NCBI GenBank assembly: GCA_016210175.1
Contig: JACQUQ010000128.1
Location: 1-39,190, forward strand
Origin: Chloroflexota bacterium
GTDB taxonomy: Bacteria > Chloroflexota > Dehalococcoidia > SHYD01 > JACQUQ01
DNA: 39,190 nt
Direction: 5' to 3'
A model generated the notes under the pieces. It was not told the DNA's origin, made no database searches, and worked only from the letters and a program-made list of their open reading frames with translations. Below are positions 29,315 through 37,792 of this stretch, one piece after another (position 1 is the stretch's first letter; every line of letters begins with the position of its first letter). The translations under genes were made by a program, and so were the position numbers.

Positions 29315-30625
29315 TTACTCCAACCGCCGGACGCTGGGGAACAGTATAGCGACCGCTGCGGTAAAGGCCAAGCCGACGGCGCCCATCAGTCCCAGCGCCA
29401 CCGGGGCGCTCCAGAGCGCGGCCAGGCCCCCGGCGAGCAAGCTGCCCAGGGGCATCAGGCCCCGGTCCAGCATGTACACACTCATCACCCTGCCCCGGAA
29501 CTCGTTGGGCACGATGAGAAAGAGCAGGGTGTTGGTCAGGGCCAGGTAGGCCATGCTCGCCCCTGTGACCAGCACCAGCATGAGATAGGACAGCGGCAGC
29601 CAGGGGGCGAAGGCGAACCCCATCAGGGTCACGGCCATCATGAACCCCGACCCGATGAGCAGCTTGCCTTTGCCCCGGTAGTTGCCCAGGGAGGCGACCC
29701 CCAGGGTGGCCGCCAACGCCCCGACGCCCGAGACCGACATGAGCACCCCCAGGCCGGTGGCGTCCATGTGAAAGATGTCCTTGACGAAGATGGTCAAGAG
29801 TGTCATGTAGGGCATGATCAGGATGAAGGGGACCAGCGCGATGAGGATCAGGCCGCGCACGTCGGGCGTGCGGGCGATGTAGCGAAAGCCCTCCAGCAGG
29901 TCTTGCCACACTCCGGACGCCTGACTGGTCCGCGGCGGGGTGGGCGGCACCCGCAGCAGAGCGGTAGCGACCTGCACCGCGACCCAGGTGCCGGCGACAG
30001 CAAGCATGGCGCCGCCAGCGCCGACCCAGCCCATCAACACGCCGCCCACAGCCGGACCCAGCACCCGGGTGGCGTTGAACGCGGTGGACTGGAGGGCGGC
30101 GGCGTTGGCCATATCCTCTTTGGGGACCAGGCTGGGGAGCACGGCCTGGCGCACCGGCTGATTGAACGTCCACACCAGGCCAGTCACCAGGGCAAAGACC
30201 ATCAGGTGCCAGACCTCAATGAGGTCGAGCAGGATGATGCCTCCCAGCGCGGCGTAGAGGACCAGGAGGATCGCCTGGGTCCAGAGCAACAAGCGCTTGC
30301 GGTCGTAGCGGTCGGCAGCGACGCCGCCGAAGGGGCCGATGATGAGGGCGGGCAAGGCCCGCATACCGTTGAGGATCCCCAGGTCCACGGCCGAGTTGGT
30401 GAGGTCGTAGACCAGCCAGTTCAGAGCGACCATCTCCATCCAGAGCCCGCCGCTGGTGAAGAGGATCCCGATCCACAGCAGCCGGTAATCACGGTGGCGC
30501 AGGGAGGCAAAGGTGCCGAAGGAAAACCGACGGCGTCGCGGCGGCGCGTCCGCGTCCGGTCGGGCAGCAAACACCCGGCGGACCGGGGAGGTCCTGGGGC
30601 GGAAGGCGGGAGCGTTGTCGGACAT
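29315..30625 (-). CDS. MFS exporter, type B, copy 1
   Basis: 436 residues, about 12 helices. A cytoplasmic N-terminus of about 30 charged residues precedes FASLRHRDYRLLWIG. The shared type B marks are NWLVYDLTNSAV, GGVAADRYDRKR and AFNATRVLGPAVGG. The same pattern occurs in the gene at 32358 but not in the two type A genes. Substrate is unknown. The gene ends 106 bases before the type A copy 1 start, and the MITE copy 2 lies just upstream of it. Confidence 0.87.
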   Translation of the reverse strand: MSDNAPAFRPRTSPVRRVFAARPDADAPPRRRRFSFGTFASLRHRDYRLLWIGILFTSGGLWMEMVALNWLVYDLTNSAVDLGILNGMRALPALIIGPFGGVAADRYDRKRLLLWTQAILLVLYAALGGIILLDLIEVWHLMVFALVTGLVWTFNQPVRQAVLPSLVPKEDMANAAALQSTAFNATRVLGPAVGGVLMGWVGAGGAMLAVAGTWVAVQVATALLRVPPTPPRTSQASGVWQDLLEGFRYIARTPDVRGLILIALVPFILIMPYMTLLTIFVKDIFHMDATGLGVLMSVSGVGALAATLGVASLGNYRGKGKLLIGSGFMMAVTLMGFAFAPWLPLSYLMLVLVTGASMAYLALTNTLLFLIVPNEFRGRVMSVYMLDRGLMPLGSLLAGGLAALWSAPVALGLMGAVGLAFTAAVAILFPSVRRLE

Positions 30626-30643
30626 CGCTGACTCCAGTTGCCG

Positions 30644-30752
30644 TAGTGTTCTGTCAGGCAGAAACTGATGGATGCGACTGCCGCCGTGAACGGCGGGCCC
30701 GCCCTTCAGGGCGGGGGGTGGAACCCATCAAAGCAGGATTGGCAGACCAGTA
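30644..30752 (-). mobile_element. MITE, copy 2 (109 bp), inverted relative to copy 1
   Basis: The ends TAGTGTTCTGTCA and TGGCAGACCAGTA match as inverted repeats at 10 of 13 positions. Read on the minus strand it aligns over its length with 11711-11820, including GATGGGT, CCGCCCTGAAGGGCGG and CCGCCGTTCACGGCGG. It is inserted between two MFS genes, upstream of the type B gene, so it may separate or modify expression there. Confidence 0.85.
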
Positions 30753-30784
30753 GCTCGGGCCGGCGTGGGGCCACGGCCCAGGTT

Positions 30785-32152
30785 CTAATCCACACGACGC
30801 AAGGCGGGCAACAGCAGGCCTACCCCCACCGCAGCCACGGCCACGGCCGCGCCGTACAGGGCCATACCAAAGGGCGCGCCGATGGCCGCAGCCAGGAACC
30901 CGCCCCCGCTGCTTCCCAAGGTGGTCAGCCCCCGGTCCAGGCTCTGCAAGCTCATGACCCGCCCCCGAATCTCGTTGGGGGTGAGGTCCAGAATGATCGC
31001 GTTCTTCACGGGGAGCAAAAGCGATTGGCCGACGCCGACGGCGCCCACGAAGAGGAACGGTAAGGCCACCACGCCGGAGAGGGACGACAGGGCCACGGCT
31101 GCGATGGCGGTACCATAGAGGGTCAACCCTGCGAGGATGATCAACCCCCGGCGGCGCAACCGCGATCCGATAGTAGCGATCAGCAGCGCCCCCAGCAGCG
31201 CACCGCCGCTTGAAGCGCTCAAGAACAGTCCCAGTCCCACCTCCTGGGCCTTCCGCCCCTCGAGACCAAAAGCCCCCAGGAAGCTAAAGTCCAAGAACTG
31301 GAAGGCGAGCAGGGGAACGAAGACCGAGAGGTAGGGGGTGCCAAACATGCTGTGGAAGGCCAGCAGCACCAGGATGGCGAAAATCGCCTTCTCCCGCCAG
31401 GCGAATGCGAGGCCATCCAGCAGGCTCCGCCCCCATGATGCCCCGCTCCGCCCGAGGCGTGCCCACGCCGGCACCCGCATCAGGTAGGTCAGCGTCACCG
31501 CAACCGCGGAACATACGGCAATGATCAGGAAGGTGCCGCCCATCCCGATCAACGCTATCGCGAACCCCGCTATCGAGGCTGCACCCACGCGGATGAGCTG
31601 CATGCTTCCGGTATTGATGGCAACGGCGTTCACCAGCAACCGGGGCGGCACCAGGTTCGGGACGAGCGCATGGCGGGCCGGTCCGTCAAAGGCGTTGAGC
31701 ATACTCTTGATGACGGCCGTCACATAGATGTGCCAAAGCTCCAGGCTCTCGGCAAGGATCAGGAGGGCAAAAATGAAGTAGACGGTTGTCCCCAGGGTCT
31801 TGGTCGTCAAGAGCACCACCCGCCGGTCGATGCGGTCGGCGACCACTCCAGCCAGCGGTCCCATAAAAAGTTGGGGCAGCCCTCGGGCTGCGACCACCAG
31901 CCCGAGGTGGACGCTAGAGCCGGTGAACACCAACACCAGGATGGGCCGTGCGACCTGCTCCATCCACAGCGCGAGGGAGTTGCTGAGCTGGGCCAGCCAG
32001 AGCAAGAGGAAATCACGATACGCCAGCGCATGAAGGGTGGGCGGAAGCCACGCCGGGGGAGCCTTCCACACCGCATCCTCTGCGGCGGTCGGCGCTGCCG
32101 CCACCATGGTGTCTGGCCGTCCACGCAGTCCTCGGAATCCTCTATCGTGCAT
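30785..32152 (-). CDS. MFS exporter, type A, copy 2
   Basis: 455 residues, about 12 helices. It shares with the gene at 27808 the text LWLAQLSNSLALWMEQVARP, AGVVADRIDRR, and NAVAINTGSMQLIRVGAASIAG. This marks the two as recent paralogues. It has a longer central loop (FSFLGAFGLEGRKAQ). Start choice is uncertain: ATGs at 32179, 32152 and about 32107 are possible; 32152 has AGGGAAA upstream. It follows type B copy 2 by about 200 bases. Confidence 0.85.
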   Translation of the reverse strand: MHDRGFRGLRGRPDTMVAAAPTAAEDAVWKAPPAWLPPTLHALAYRDFLLLWLAQLSNSLALWMEQVARPILVLVFTGSSVHLGLVVAARGLPQLFMGPLAGVVADRIDRRVVLLTTKTLGTTVYFIFALLILAESLELWHIYVTAVIKSMLNAFDGPARHALVPNLVPPRLLVNAVAINTGSMQLIRVGAASIAGFAIALIGMGGTFLIIAVCSAVAVTLTYLMRVPAWARLGRSGASWGRSLLDGLAFAWREKAIFAILVLLAFHSMFGTPYLSVFVPLLAFQFLDFSFLGAFGLEGRKAQEVGLGLFLSASSGGALLGALLIATIGSRLRRRGLIILAGLTLYGTAIAAVALSSLSGVVALPFLFVGAVGVGQSLLLPVKNAIILDLTPNEIRGRVMSLQSLDRGLTTLGSSGGGFLAAAIGAPFGMALYGAAVAVAAVGVGLLLPALRRVD

Positions 32153-32357
32153 GCCATTTTCCCTTTTGGGATACGCCATATCCCTCGGTCAGGCTACGCC
32201 AACGCGCGGCCAGGGCCACCGAACTCAGGTCGCCTGTTGTGGGTATTCCCTGCCTCTCCGAGGCCCGGCGCGTCGCGATGTCGCCGCCGGCTGGAAGGGA
32301 GGTCACGCCGGGCGTCTGCGAACGGGAGTCAAACGCCGGGACGTCATCGGACATTGC

Positions 32358-33689
32358 TTACTCCAGTCGCCGTAGCGCGGGCAGGCGGACCATAGCGACC
32401 AGCGCCAGCGCCACCACCAGGGCGCCCATGACGGCCACCGCGGTGGGCGCACCCATGCCGCTCGCCAGGGCGCCGGCAAAGAGCGCGCCCAGGGGCGTCA
32501 GCCCCATGTCCAGCATATAGATGCTCATGACCCGCCCGCGGTACTCGTCCGGCACCAGCAGTTGCAGGAGCGTGTTGTTGGTCGCCATGAAGGCCATCTG
32601 GCAGGCGCCGACCCCGACCAGCACGAGCATGGAGACGGGGAGCCAGCTGGACGTTGCGAACAGGATGAGAAATCCCCCCAGGCACGCCGCCGCCGTCAGG
32701 GTGAGGATCCCCTTCCGTCGGAACCCGCTCAGGGAGGCCAGCGTCAGCGTCGCGGCCAGCGCGCCGAACCCCGGCGCCGATATCAGCAGCCCCAGGCCCC
32801 CCGGACCCAGGCCCAGCACATCCTTGGCGAAGACGGGCATCAGGGTGACGTAGGGCATAGCGAAGATCATCGGGATGAGCGCCAGGCCGATGATGCTCAA
32901 GATGAGGGTATCTTCCCGCACATAGCGCAGGCCCGCCATCAGGTCGCGGCCCACGCTGCTGCGGCGCGGCTGCGTCTCGCTTCTGGGCGGGAGCTCCATG
33001 AAGAAGACCATGGCGACCACGCCCAGGTAGGCGACCGCCTGCACGAAGAAGTTGCCGGCCACCCCGAAGGCCCCGATGAGCAGCCCGCCGACGGTGGGTC
33101 CGATGACCCGGGTGATGTTAAAGGCCGCGGAGTTCAGCGCGATGGCGTTCATGAGGTCCTGCTTGGGCACCAGGCTGGGCACCAGGGCCTGGCGCACCGG
33201 CTGGTTGAAGGACCAGGCGATGCCGGTGCAGAGGGTGAAGGCAAACAGGTGCCACACCTCCACCCGGTCGGTCGCGACCAGCAGCCCCAGGACCAGCGCG
33301 GTGACCGCGAGGAAGACCTGCGTGCTCATCATCAAGTAACGGCGGTCCACCCGGTCGGCGGCCACGCCGCCCAGCGGCCCGGCGATCAGGAAGGGCACCG
33401 CGCGGACCCCGTTGATGGCGCCCAGCAAGAGCGCGGACTCGGTGAGGTCGTACACCAGCCAGCTCAAGGTGACTTGCTGGATCCACTGGCCGGCGCTGGA
33501 GAAGAGCTGGCTGAAGAAGAGGTAACGGTAGTTCCGGTAGCGCAGCGAGCTGAAGGTCTGGAGACGCAAGGCGCCCGCACCGCGGGCCGCGGGCAGCGGG
33601 TCGGCTCCGTCCCGGCCTGCCGGGGGGAGATGCGGCGGCGGGAGGGGGGCAGTCGTCGCCCCCTCCCGTGCGCGGGATCGTGATTGCAT
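32358..33689 (-). CDS. MFS exporter, type B, copy 2
   Basis: 443 residues, about 12 helices. Type B marks are SWLVYDLTESAL, GGVAADRVDRR, AFNITRVIGPTVGG and MELPPRSE at the central loop. It is the first transporter after marR in the leftward array and so probably the primary target of that regulator. As with the other three, a drug or siderophore-type export role is likely but the substrate is unknown. Confidence 0.87.
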   Translation of the reverse strand: MQSRSRAREGATTAPLPPPHLPPAGRDGADPLPAARGAGALRLQTFSSLRYRNYRYLFFSQLFSSAGQWIQQVTLSWLVYDLTESALLLGAINGVRAVPFLIAGPLGGVAADRVDRRYLMMSTQVFLAVTALVLGLLVATDRVEVWHLFAFTLCTGIAWSFNQPVRQALVPSLVPKQDLMNAIALNSAAFNITRVIGPTVGGLLIGAFGVAGNFFVQAVAYLGVVAMVFFMELPPRSETQPRRSSVGRDLMAGLRYVREDTLILSIIGLALIPMIFAMPYVTLMPVFAKDVLGLGPGGLGLLISAPGFGALAATLTLASLSGFRRKGILTLTAAACLGGFLILFATSSWLPVSMLVLVGVGACQMAFMATNNTLLQLLVPDEYRGRVMSIYMLDMGLTPLGALFAGALASGMGAPTAVAVMGALVVALALVAMVRLPALRRLE

Positions 33690-33825
33690 CGGTGTCTCTT
33701 TCTACCCGGCGTGGAAGTTGGTGCATCCCTCCTGCGGTGAGGAGGAGGGCCGGGAAGTCCTCGCATCCCCCAATGGGCAGGGCTGGGCGACCGCCAGCAC
33801 GCTGGCGGGGCCCGGAGAGGTGCGG

Positions 33826-34344
33826 TTAGCGCCGATGGGCCCGGCCCTGCGGAGGCGGGCCAGCCAGGGCGGTCTCCGGGGTGCCTGGGGGAGCATGGGC
33901 CAGCGAGGTGCCGGTGTCCGCACCCAGGGCATGCGCCAGCATCTGGATCCCGCGTACGAAGCCGGCCCGCTCGGGGCTGGGGAGTTGACGGAGGACGCTG
34001 GCTACTTTTTCCCGCCGCTCGGCCAAAGCGCCCTCGGCGATCTGACGCGCTTGGGGGGTAAGCTGCACCAGGACCTTGCGCCGGTCCTGGGTGCTCATCA
34101 CCCGCTCTACCCGCCCGGCCGTTTCCAGGCGGGCAACCAGGTCGGTAGCCGCCGGACACGAAACGCCGAGCTGGCGGGCCAGCGTGCCCATCGTCATCGG
34201 GCCAGACTGGGCCAGATGGAGCAACACCTGGACCTGCGCCACCGGGAGCTTTGGCTCGGTGTTGCCGCTGGCACCGGTGCGGAGCACCCGCCGGAGCACC
34301 ACCAGGGCCTTCAGCACCTCCAGGACATCCTCACCATCCGACAT
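33826..34344 (-). CDS. MarR family transcriptional regulator
   Basis: 172 residues. A winged-helix domain covers residues about 30-115. It has PVAQVQVLLHLAQSGPMTMGTLARQLGVS (first helices and recognition start), CPAATDLVARLETAGRVERV (recognition helix) and DRRKVLVQLTPQA, the wing with the conserved Asp-Arg-Arg. The C-terminus is a Pro/Ala-rich tail. MarR proteins bind as dimers to palindromes and are released by ligands. A sigma70 promoter with an overlapping 11-base palindrome lies just upstream, and four exporters lie downstream, so it likely represses itself and the exporters. ATG 34344 is preferred because AAAGGA lies just upstream. Confidence 0.9.
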   Translation of the reverse strand: MSDGEDVLEVLKALVVLRRVLRTGASGNTEPKLPVAQVQVLLHLAQSGPMTMGTLARQLGVSCPAATDLVARLETAGRVERVMSTQDRRKVLVQLTPQARQIAEGALAERREKVASVLRQLPSPERAGFVRGIQMLAHALGADTGTSLAHAPPGTPETALAGPPPQGRAHRR

Positions 34345-34366
34345 TTCATGTCCTTTATGTTTAGGC

Positions 34367-34377
34367 TTCTTAAAGAA
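34367..34377 (-). promoter_or_regulatory. Palindrome TTCTTAAAGAA, candidate MarR operator
   Basis: This perfect 11-base palindrome overlaps the -10 box of the marR promoter and is enclosed by AGGC and GCCT. A MarR dimer bound here would block transcription. Confidence 0.5.
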
Positions 34378-34402
34378 TATGCCTCCCATTGCCGGTTGTC
34401 AA
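34374..34402 (-). promoter_or_regulatory. Sigma70-type promoter of marR
   Basis: On the minus strand TTGACA (34402-34397), a spacer of exactly 17 bases, and TATTCT (34379-34374). It lies 30 bases before the marR ATG at 34344. Confidence 0.75.
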
Positions 34403-34566
34403 GGGGCATCGTGAGGCGGCTCTTCGTCCTTTAGGGGGAAACCGAGCGGTGGCCGACACTCCCAAGACCCGCAGCACAGGGCTGGGCATGCCTATGGCAC
34501 CCACGCGCCAGGCGAATGCTGTGACTTCTTCCCTCTTCAGGACGAAGACCTCGAAGCGCTGCGCCC

Positions 34567-34596
34567 TTGACCCGCTCGCCGCATCGCTGGTAGAAT
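34567..34596 (+). promoter_or_regulatory. Sigma70-type promoter of tRNA-Ala
   Basis: TTGACC (34567-34572), 18-base spacer, TAGAAT (34591-34596), about 52 bases before the tRNA 5' end. Confidence 0.6.
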
Positions 34597-34648
34597 GAGA
34601 GTGCGGAGGGTGGCGGGACATCCCGGGCCCTCCGGTTGTCTTGCTCAC

Positions 34649-34724
34649 GGGGATATAGCTCAGTTGGGAGAGCACTGCGTTCGCATCGCAGGGGTCGGGG
34701 GTTCGAGTCCCCCTATCTCCACCA
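34649..34724 (+). tRNA. tRNA-Ala(CGC)
   Basis: 76 bases including encoded CCA. Acceptor GGGGATA pairs with TATCTCC. The D-arm is GCTC/GAGC, and the anticodon stem CTGCG/CGCAG closes the loop TTCGCAT with anticodon CGC (codon GCG). The T-arm GGGGG/CCCCC surrounds TTCGAGT. All arms are well paired, with one G-T pair in the acceptor. Confidence 0.97.
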
Positions 34725-34736
34725 TACCGGCCTTCT

Positions 34737-34766
34737 GCCCCCGAACTCTCGGGGGCCTTTGTTCTC
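34737..34766 (+). terminator. Intrinsic terminator after tRNA-Ala
   Basis: GCCCCCGA (34737-34744) pairs with TCGGGGGC (34749-34756) around ACTC, followed by CTTTGTTCT. Confidence 0.8.
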
Positions 34767-34990
34767 TTCCCCGCTGATGGTGCTGCGCTCCGGTGCAGCC
34801 GTGCCATCTACCGCGCAACCTCGTTGACCTACACACGCCGCGGCCAGCCTGAGGGCGTGGATACACCGAGGATGTTGCCGGAGCCTGTTGCCGGGCACGC
34901 TGGTCCTGGGCGCGACGCCCAAGGAACGGACGGCGTACCGGCCGCGGTGGTTGGCGCCAGCTGCCGGCCGGTCCTCGCAGCCGCGGCCCG

Positions 34991-36394
34991 GTGTTGCCGT
35001 TGCTCCAGAATGCGACGCTCCCGCCTGGGCAGGGTGTCCGAACGGCGGCGCCCCTGGCGGTCCTGGGATCGGAGGGATCGGTTACGAAGGCACTGCACAC
35101 CTGGCAGAAACGCATCTTCTACGGGTGGTGGGTCGTCGCCGCCGGGTTTGTGATCTCGGCGGTTGGCGGCGGCGCCCGCTTCTTCGGGTTCGGGGTCTTC
35201 TTCGAGGCCATCGTCCGGGAGTTTGGCTGGAGCCGCGCGGCGACCGCCGGGGCGTTTTCCCTGGCCAGCCTGGAGGGCGGGCTGGAAGGACTGATCTTCG
35301 GCCCGCTGGTGGACCGCCACGGCCCCCGCCGCTGGATCATTATCGGGGTGGCCATGCTGGGCCTGGGCTTTCTGGCCCTGAGCATGGTCCAGTCCATGCT
35401 CACGTTCTACCTGGTGTATGGCGTGCTGATGGCGGTAGCAGCCAACACCGCCATCGGTATCGCCCCCACGGCCGCGGTGGCCAACTGGTTCCACCGCAAG
35501 CAGACCCTCGCCTTCGGCATCCTCTCCGCCGGGTTCTCGGTCGGCGGCGCGGTGATCGTCCCCATCCTGGCCTGGCTGATCGCCACCTTCGACTGGCGGA
35601 CGGCCGCCATCCTGACCGGCATCGGACTGTGGGGCATCGGCCTGCCTCTGGCTTTGGTGATCCGCAACCACCCGCGGGAGCTCGGCTACCTGCCCGACGG
35701 CGACCCCCCGGACCGCGATCCCCCACGGCCCGCAGCGAAGGGCCTCCTCTCCCCCACCGCCTCCCCGGTCGCCGTATCTGGCCCAGGCGCGCCAGTGACC
35801 GATTTTACGGTGTGGGAGGCCCTGCGGACGCGGGCGTTCTGGCTCCTGGCCATCGCCTTCAGCCTGCGGAACTTCACCCTCAACGCCATTGTGGCGCACC
35901 AGGTGGTGCTCCTGGTAGACCGGGGCTTTGATAGCCAGAGTGCGGCCAATGTGCTGGGCTTCGTGGCTGCGGTCGGGATCCCGGCGCGGCTAGTGTTCGG
36001 CTACCTGGGCGACCTCGTGTCCAAGCGGGCCTTGCTGACCGGGGCTTTTGCGCTCCAGGCGGCGGCCTATTTCCTGCTGCTGACGGCCCAGGGGCCGGTC
36101 CAGGTGTACGTGTTCGCAACGTTCCTGGGGCTGGCCTGGGGGTCCATCCCGGTGCTGTTCGCGCTGCGGACCGAGTACTTCGGGCGCCGGGCCTTTGCCG
36201 CTATCGGCGGGATCGCGCAAACGGTCTCGACGGTCGGCAACATCTCCGGGCCGGTCTTCGCCGGCCTGGTCTTCGACCTGACCGGGAACTATCAGATCGC
36301 CATCGGGACCTTTACTGTCATGTGCCTCATTGCGATGGTCCTCGTAGCGCTCTGCTCCCGTCCCCAGCCCGCCGCGGCGCGACCGTCCGCGTAG
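34991..36394 (+). CDS. MFS carrier, oxalate:formate antiporter / monocarboxylate transporter type
   Basis: 467 residues, 12 predicted helices. RIFYGWWVVAAGF is the typical opening of OFA/MCT-like carriers. GWSRAATAGAFSL, FGPLVDRHGPRR (loop 2-3 motif), AVANWFHRKQTLAFGI and RNHPRELGYLPDG match that branch. A Pro/Asp-rich central loop separates the two halves. It probably carries an organic anion. It is unrelated in subtype to the four MFS exporters on the other strand. Start is uncertain: only GTG 34991 or TTGs at 34994/35000 are in frame, none with a strong ribosome-binding site. Confidence 0.85.
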   Translation: MLPLLQNATLPPGQGVRTAAPLAVLGSEGSVTKALHTWQKRIFYGWWVVAAGFVISAVGGGARFFGFGVFFEAIVREFGWSRAATAGAFSLASLEGGLEGLIFGPLVDRHGPRRWIIIGVAMLGLGFLALSMVQSMLTFYLVYGVLMAVAANTAIGIAPTAAVANWFHRKQTLAFGILSAGFSVGGAVIVPILAWLIATFDWRTAAILTGIGLWGIGLPLALVIRNHPRELGYLPDGDPPDRDPPRPAAKGLLSPTASPVAVSGPGAPVTDFTVWEALRTRAFWLLAIAFSLRNFTLNAIVAHQVVLLVDRGFDSQSAANVLGFVAAVGIPARLVFGYLGDLVSKRALLTGAFALQAAAYFLLLTAQGPVQVYVFATFLGLAWGSIPVLFALRTEYFGRRAFAAIGGIAQTVSTVGNISGPVFAGLVFDLTGNYQIAIGTFTVMCLIAMVLVALCSRPQPAAARPSA

Positions 36395-36749
36395 CCCCGG
36401 AAGCTCCTTGCCCGGACCTGCGCTGGGAGCGCGTCCCCAATACAGGGCAGTCGGCGCTCTGGTCGCTTCCGCGTACGCCTCCCATAAAATCAGCCACTGC
36501 GGTCCGCTCCCGGTCTCCCTCCCCCGGTCCGGCCCGGCACCCCGGCAAGCACGCCCATCCGCAGGGGTTCCGAAGTATTTCCGCGCGAATGATACCAAGG
36601 ATCGGAGCCTGCCAGCGCACGCGCCTATTTCCCCCCGCGGGTATCCATCACCATATGACGAACAGTGTGCTTGTCTCAAATACTTCTTGACATGCTACGG
36701 TTCTGGTATTACCCTAACCTCCACGATCTTCACTGCTACGAGGTGCTCT
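36395..36749. other. Intergenic region upstream of secreted-protein pair
   Basis: No gene is recognised. The frame of the next gene is open upstream to about 36408, but that stretch has no signal-peptide logic and no homology; it is treated as leader. A candidate promoter is at 36687-36715. Confidence 0.5.
36687..36715 (+). promoter_or_regulatory. Candidate promoter for the secreted-protein pair
   Basis: A consensus -35 TTGACA (36687-36692) and a weak -10 TACCCT (36710-36715) are spaced by 17 bases, 34 bases before the ATG at 36750. Confidence 0.4.
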
Positions 36750-37772
36750 ATGCCATCTTCGCGCTCGCTCTGGGGCAAGCCGGCGGCCCAGGCCCCCAGG
36801 CGAACTCTGCTGCTGGCGCTCTTCCTCGCGACCATCCTCACGGTGACGCTCCCGCGGTCCGGAGCGGCCCCACACGAGACCGCCTATGCGGCCCCCACCG
36901 CACCGCTCTGGTCTACCAGCTACTATATGGCGACGGTGAGCGGGACTACCCTGTACAACCTGGGGTGCGAGCTGGGGAGGCGGGACCTCAGCGTGCCCGG
37001 CGCCCAGGACAACATTGTCGTCCTTGATTTCGGCATGCCGGCCTTCCGGAACGGCGCGTACGGGACCATCCTCTTCAACAATACCTTTGCCGCCACGGAG
37101 GAAATTGCGGCTGCCGCCCAGCAGTTCGGCAAGGGCTACTACTACTGCACCGGCAGCGACCTCGCTTCCTACGTTCGCATTGCCATCGGGACCAGCAATT
37201 ACGGGCGCCAGGTCACCTATAGTCACGGCCGCGCCTGGGCCCAGATGGTCAATCAAGTCGCGGTGTGGCTCTATAACAGCGGCTACTCCAGCCAGGTCCA
37301 TGCGGCAGGTGCGAGCGACATGGAGATGAGCTGGAACAGCCCCCCCACCACGCGGGCCTGGGTGGACGGCTATAGCTCCGCCAACTGGCTGAACCTCTAC
37401 AACTACGGGGACGCCGCCGGGTGTCCGCCCTACGGCAGCTGCGGCACCTCCAGCTATCCCGAATGGACCCAAGACGATGTGTGGTATATCTCTTGGGGGG
37501 CGAAGCCAGCCTGGCCGCTGCCGGAAATCTACCTGACCAACGGCGGCAACGCGCAGCAGTGGTACCGGCTGAGCCTCTACGCGTACCTCGCCCGCGGTGG
37601 CCGCATGCACATCGCCGGGACGCTCACGCAATACCAGGCGTGTCAGCAGGTGGGATGCCACCCCGCCACGGCCAACACGCCGCAACAGGGCTGGTCACAG
37701 CTCTGGGACGCGCTCAACGCCGACCCGCGCACGGCCCAAAGCCTGCGCTGGTCGAGCGACATTCGGTGGTAA
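36750..37772 (+). CDS. Secreted protein of unknown function
   Basis: 340 residues. Residues 1-45 look like a Sec signal peptide: basic start with RR, hydrophobic TLLLALFLATILTVTL, and a likely cleavage near the AYA-A site. The mature part is rich in Tyr, Trp, Asn and Ser. It includes IVVLDFGMPAF, GKGYYYCTGSD, AAGASDMEMSWNSP, WVDGYSS and LPEIYLTNGGNAQQWYRLSLYA. Alternating strand-end acids (LDFG, DMEMSW) recall TIM-barrel glycosidase-like proteins, but I do not recognise the family. Four to six Cys may form disulfides. The next gene, also secreted, starts 20 bases after its stop. Confidence 0.75.
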   Translation: MPSSRSLWGKPAAQAPRRTLLLALFLATILTVTLPRSGAAPHETAYAAPTAPLWSTSYYMATVSGTTLYNLGCELGRRDLSVPGAQDNIVVLDFGMPAFRNGAYGTILFNNTFAATEEIAAAAQQFGKGYYYCTGSDLASYVRIAIGTSNYGRQVTYSHGRAWAQMVNQVAVWLYNSGYSSQVHAAGASDMEMSWNSPPTTRAWVDGYSSANWLNLYNYGDAAGCPPYGSCGTSSYPEWTQDDVWYISWGAKPAWPLPEIYLTNGGNAQQWYRLSLYAYLARGGRMHIAGTLTQYQACQQVGCHPATANTPQQGWSQLWDALNADPRTAQSLRWSSDIRW

Positions 37773-37792
37773 CACCTACGAGGAGGGAGAGT

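Noticed and set aside
29096-30631. 511-codon plus-strand frame opposite the MFS gene at 29315
   Set aside because: It reads as Gln/His/Gly-rich low-complexity peptide, the usual shadow of a Leu/Val-rich membrane protein; the MFS gene is certain.
32562-33683. 373-codon plus-strand frame opposite the MFS gene at 32358
   Set aside because: Same shadow effect as above.
36408-36749. In-frame extension of the secreted protein
   Set aside because: It would bury the signal peptide inside the protein and overlaps the candidate promoter.
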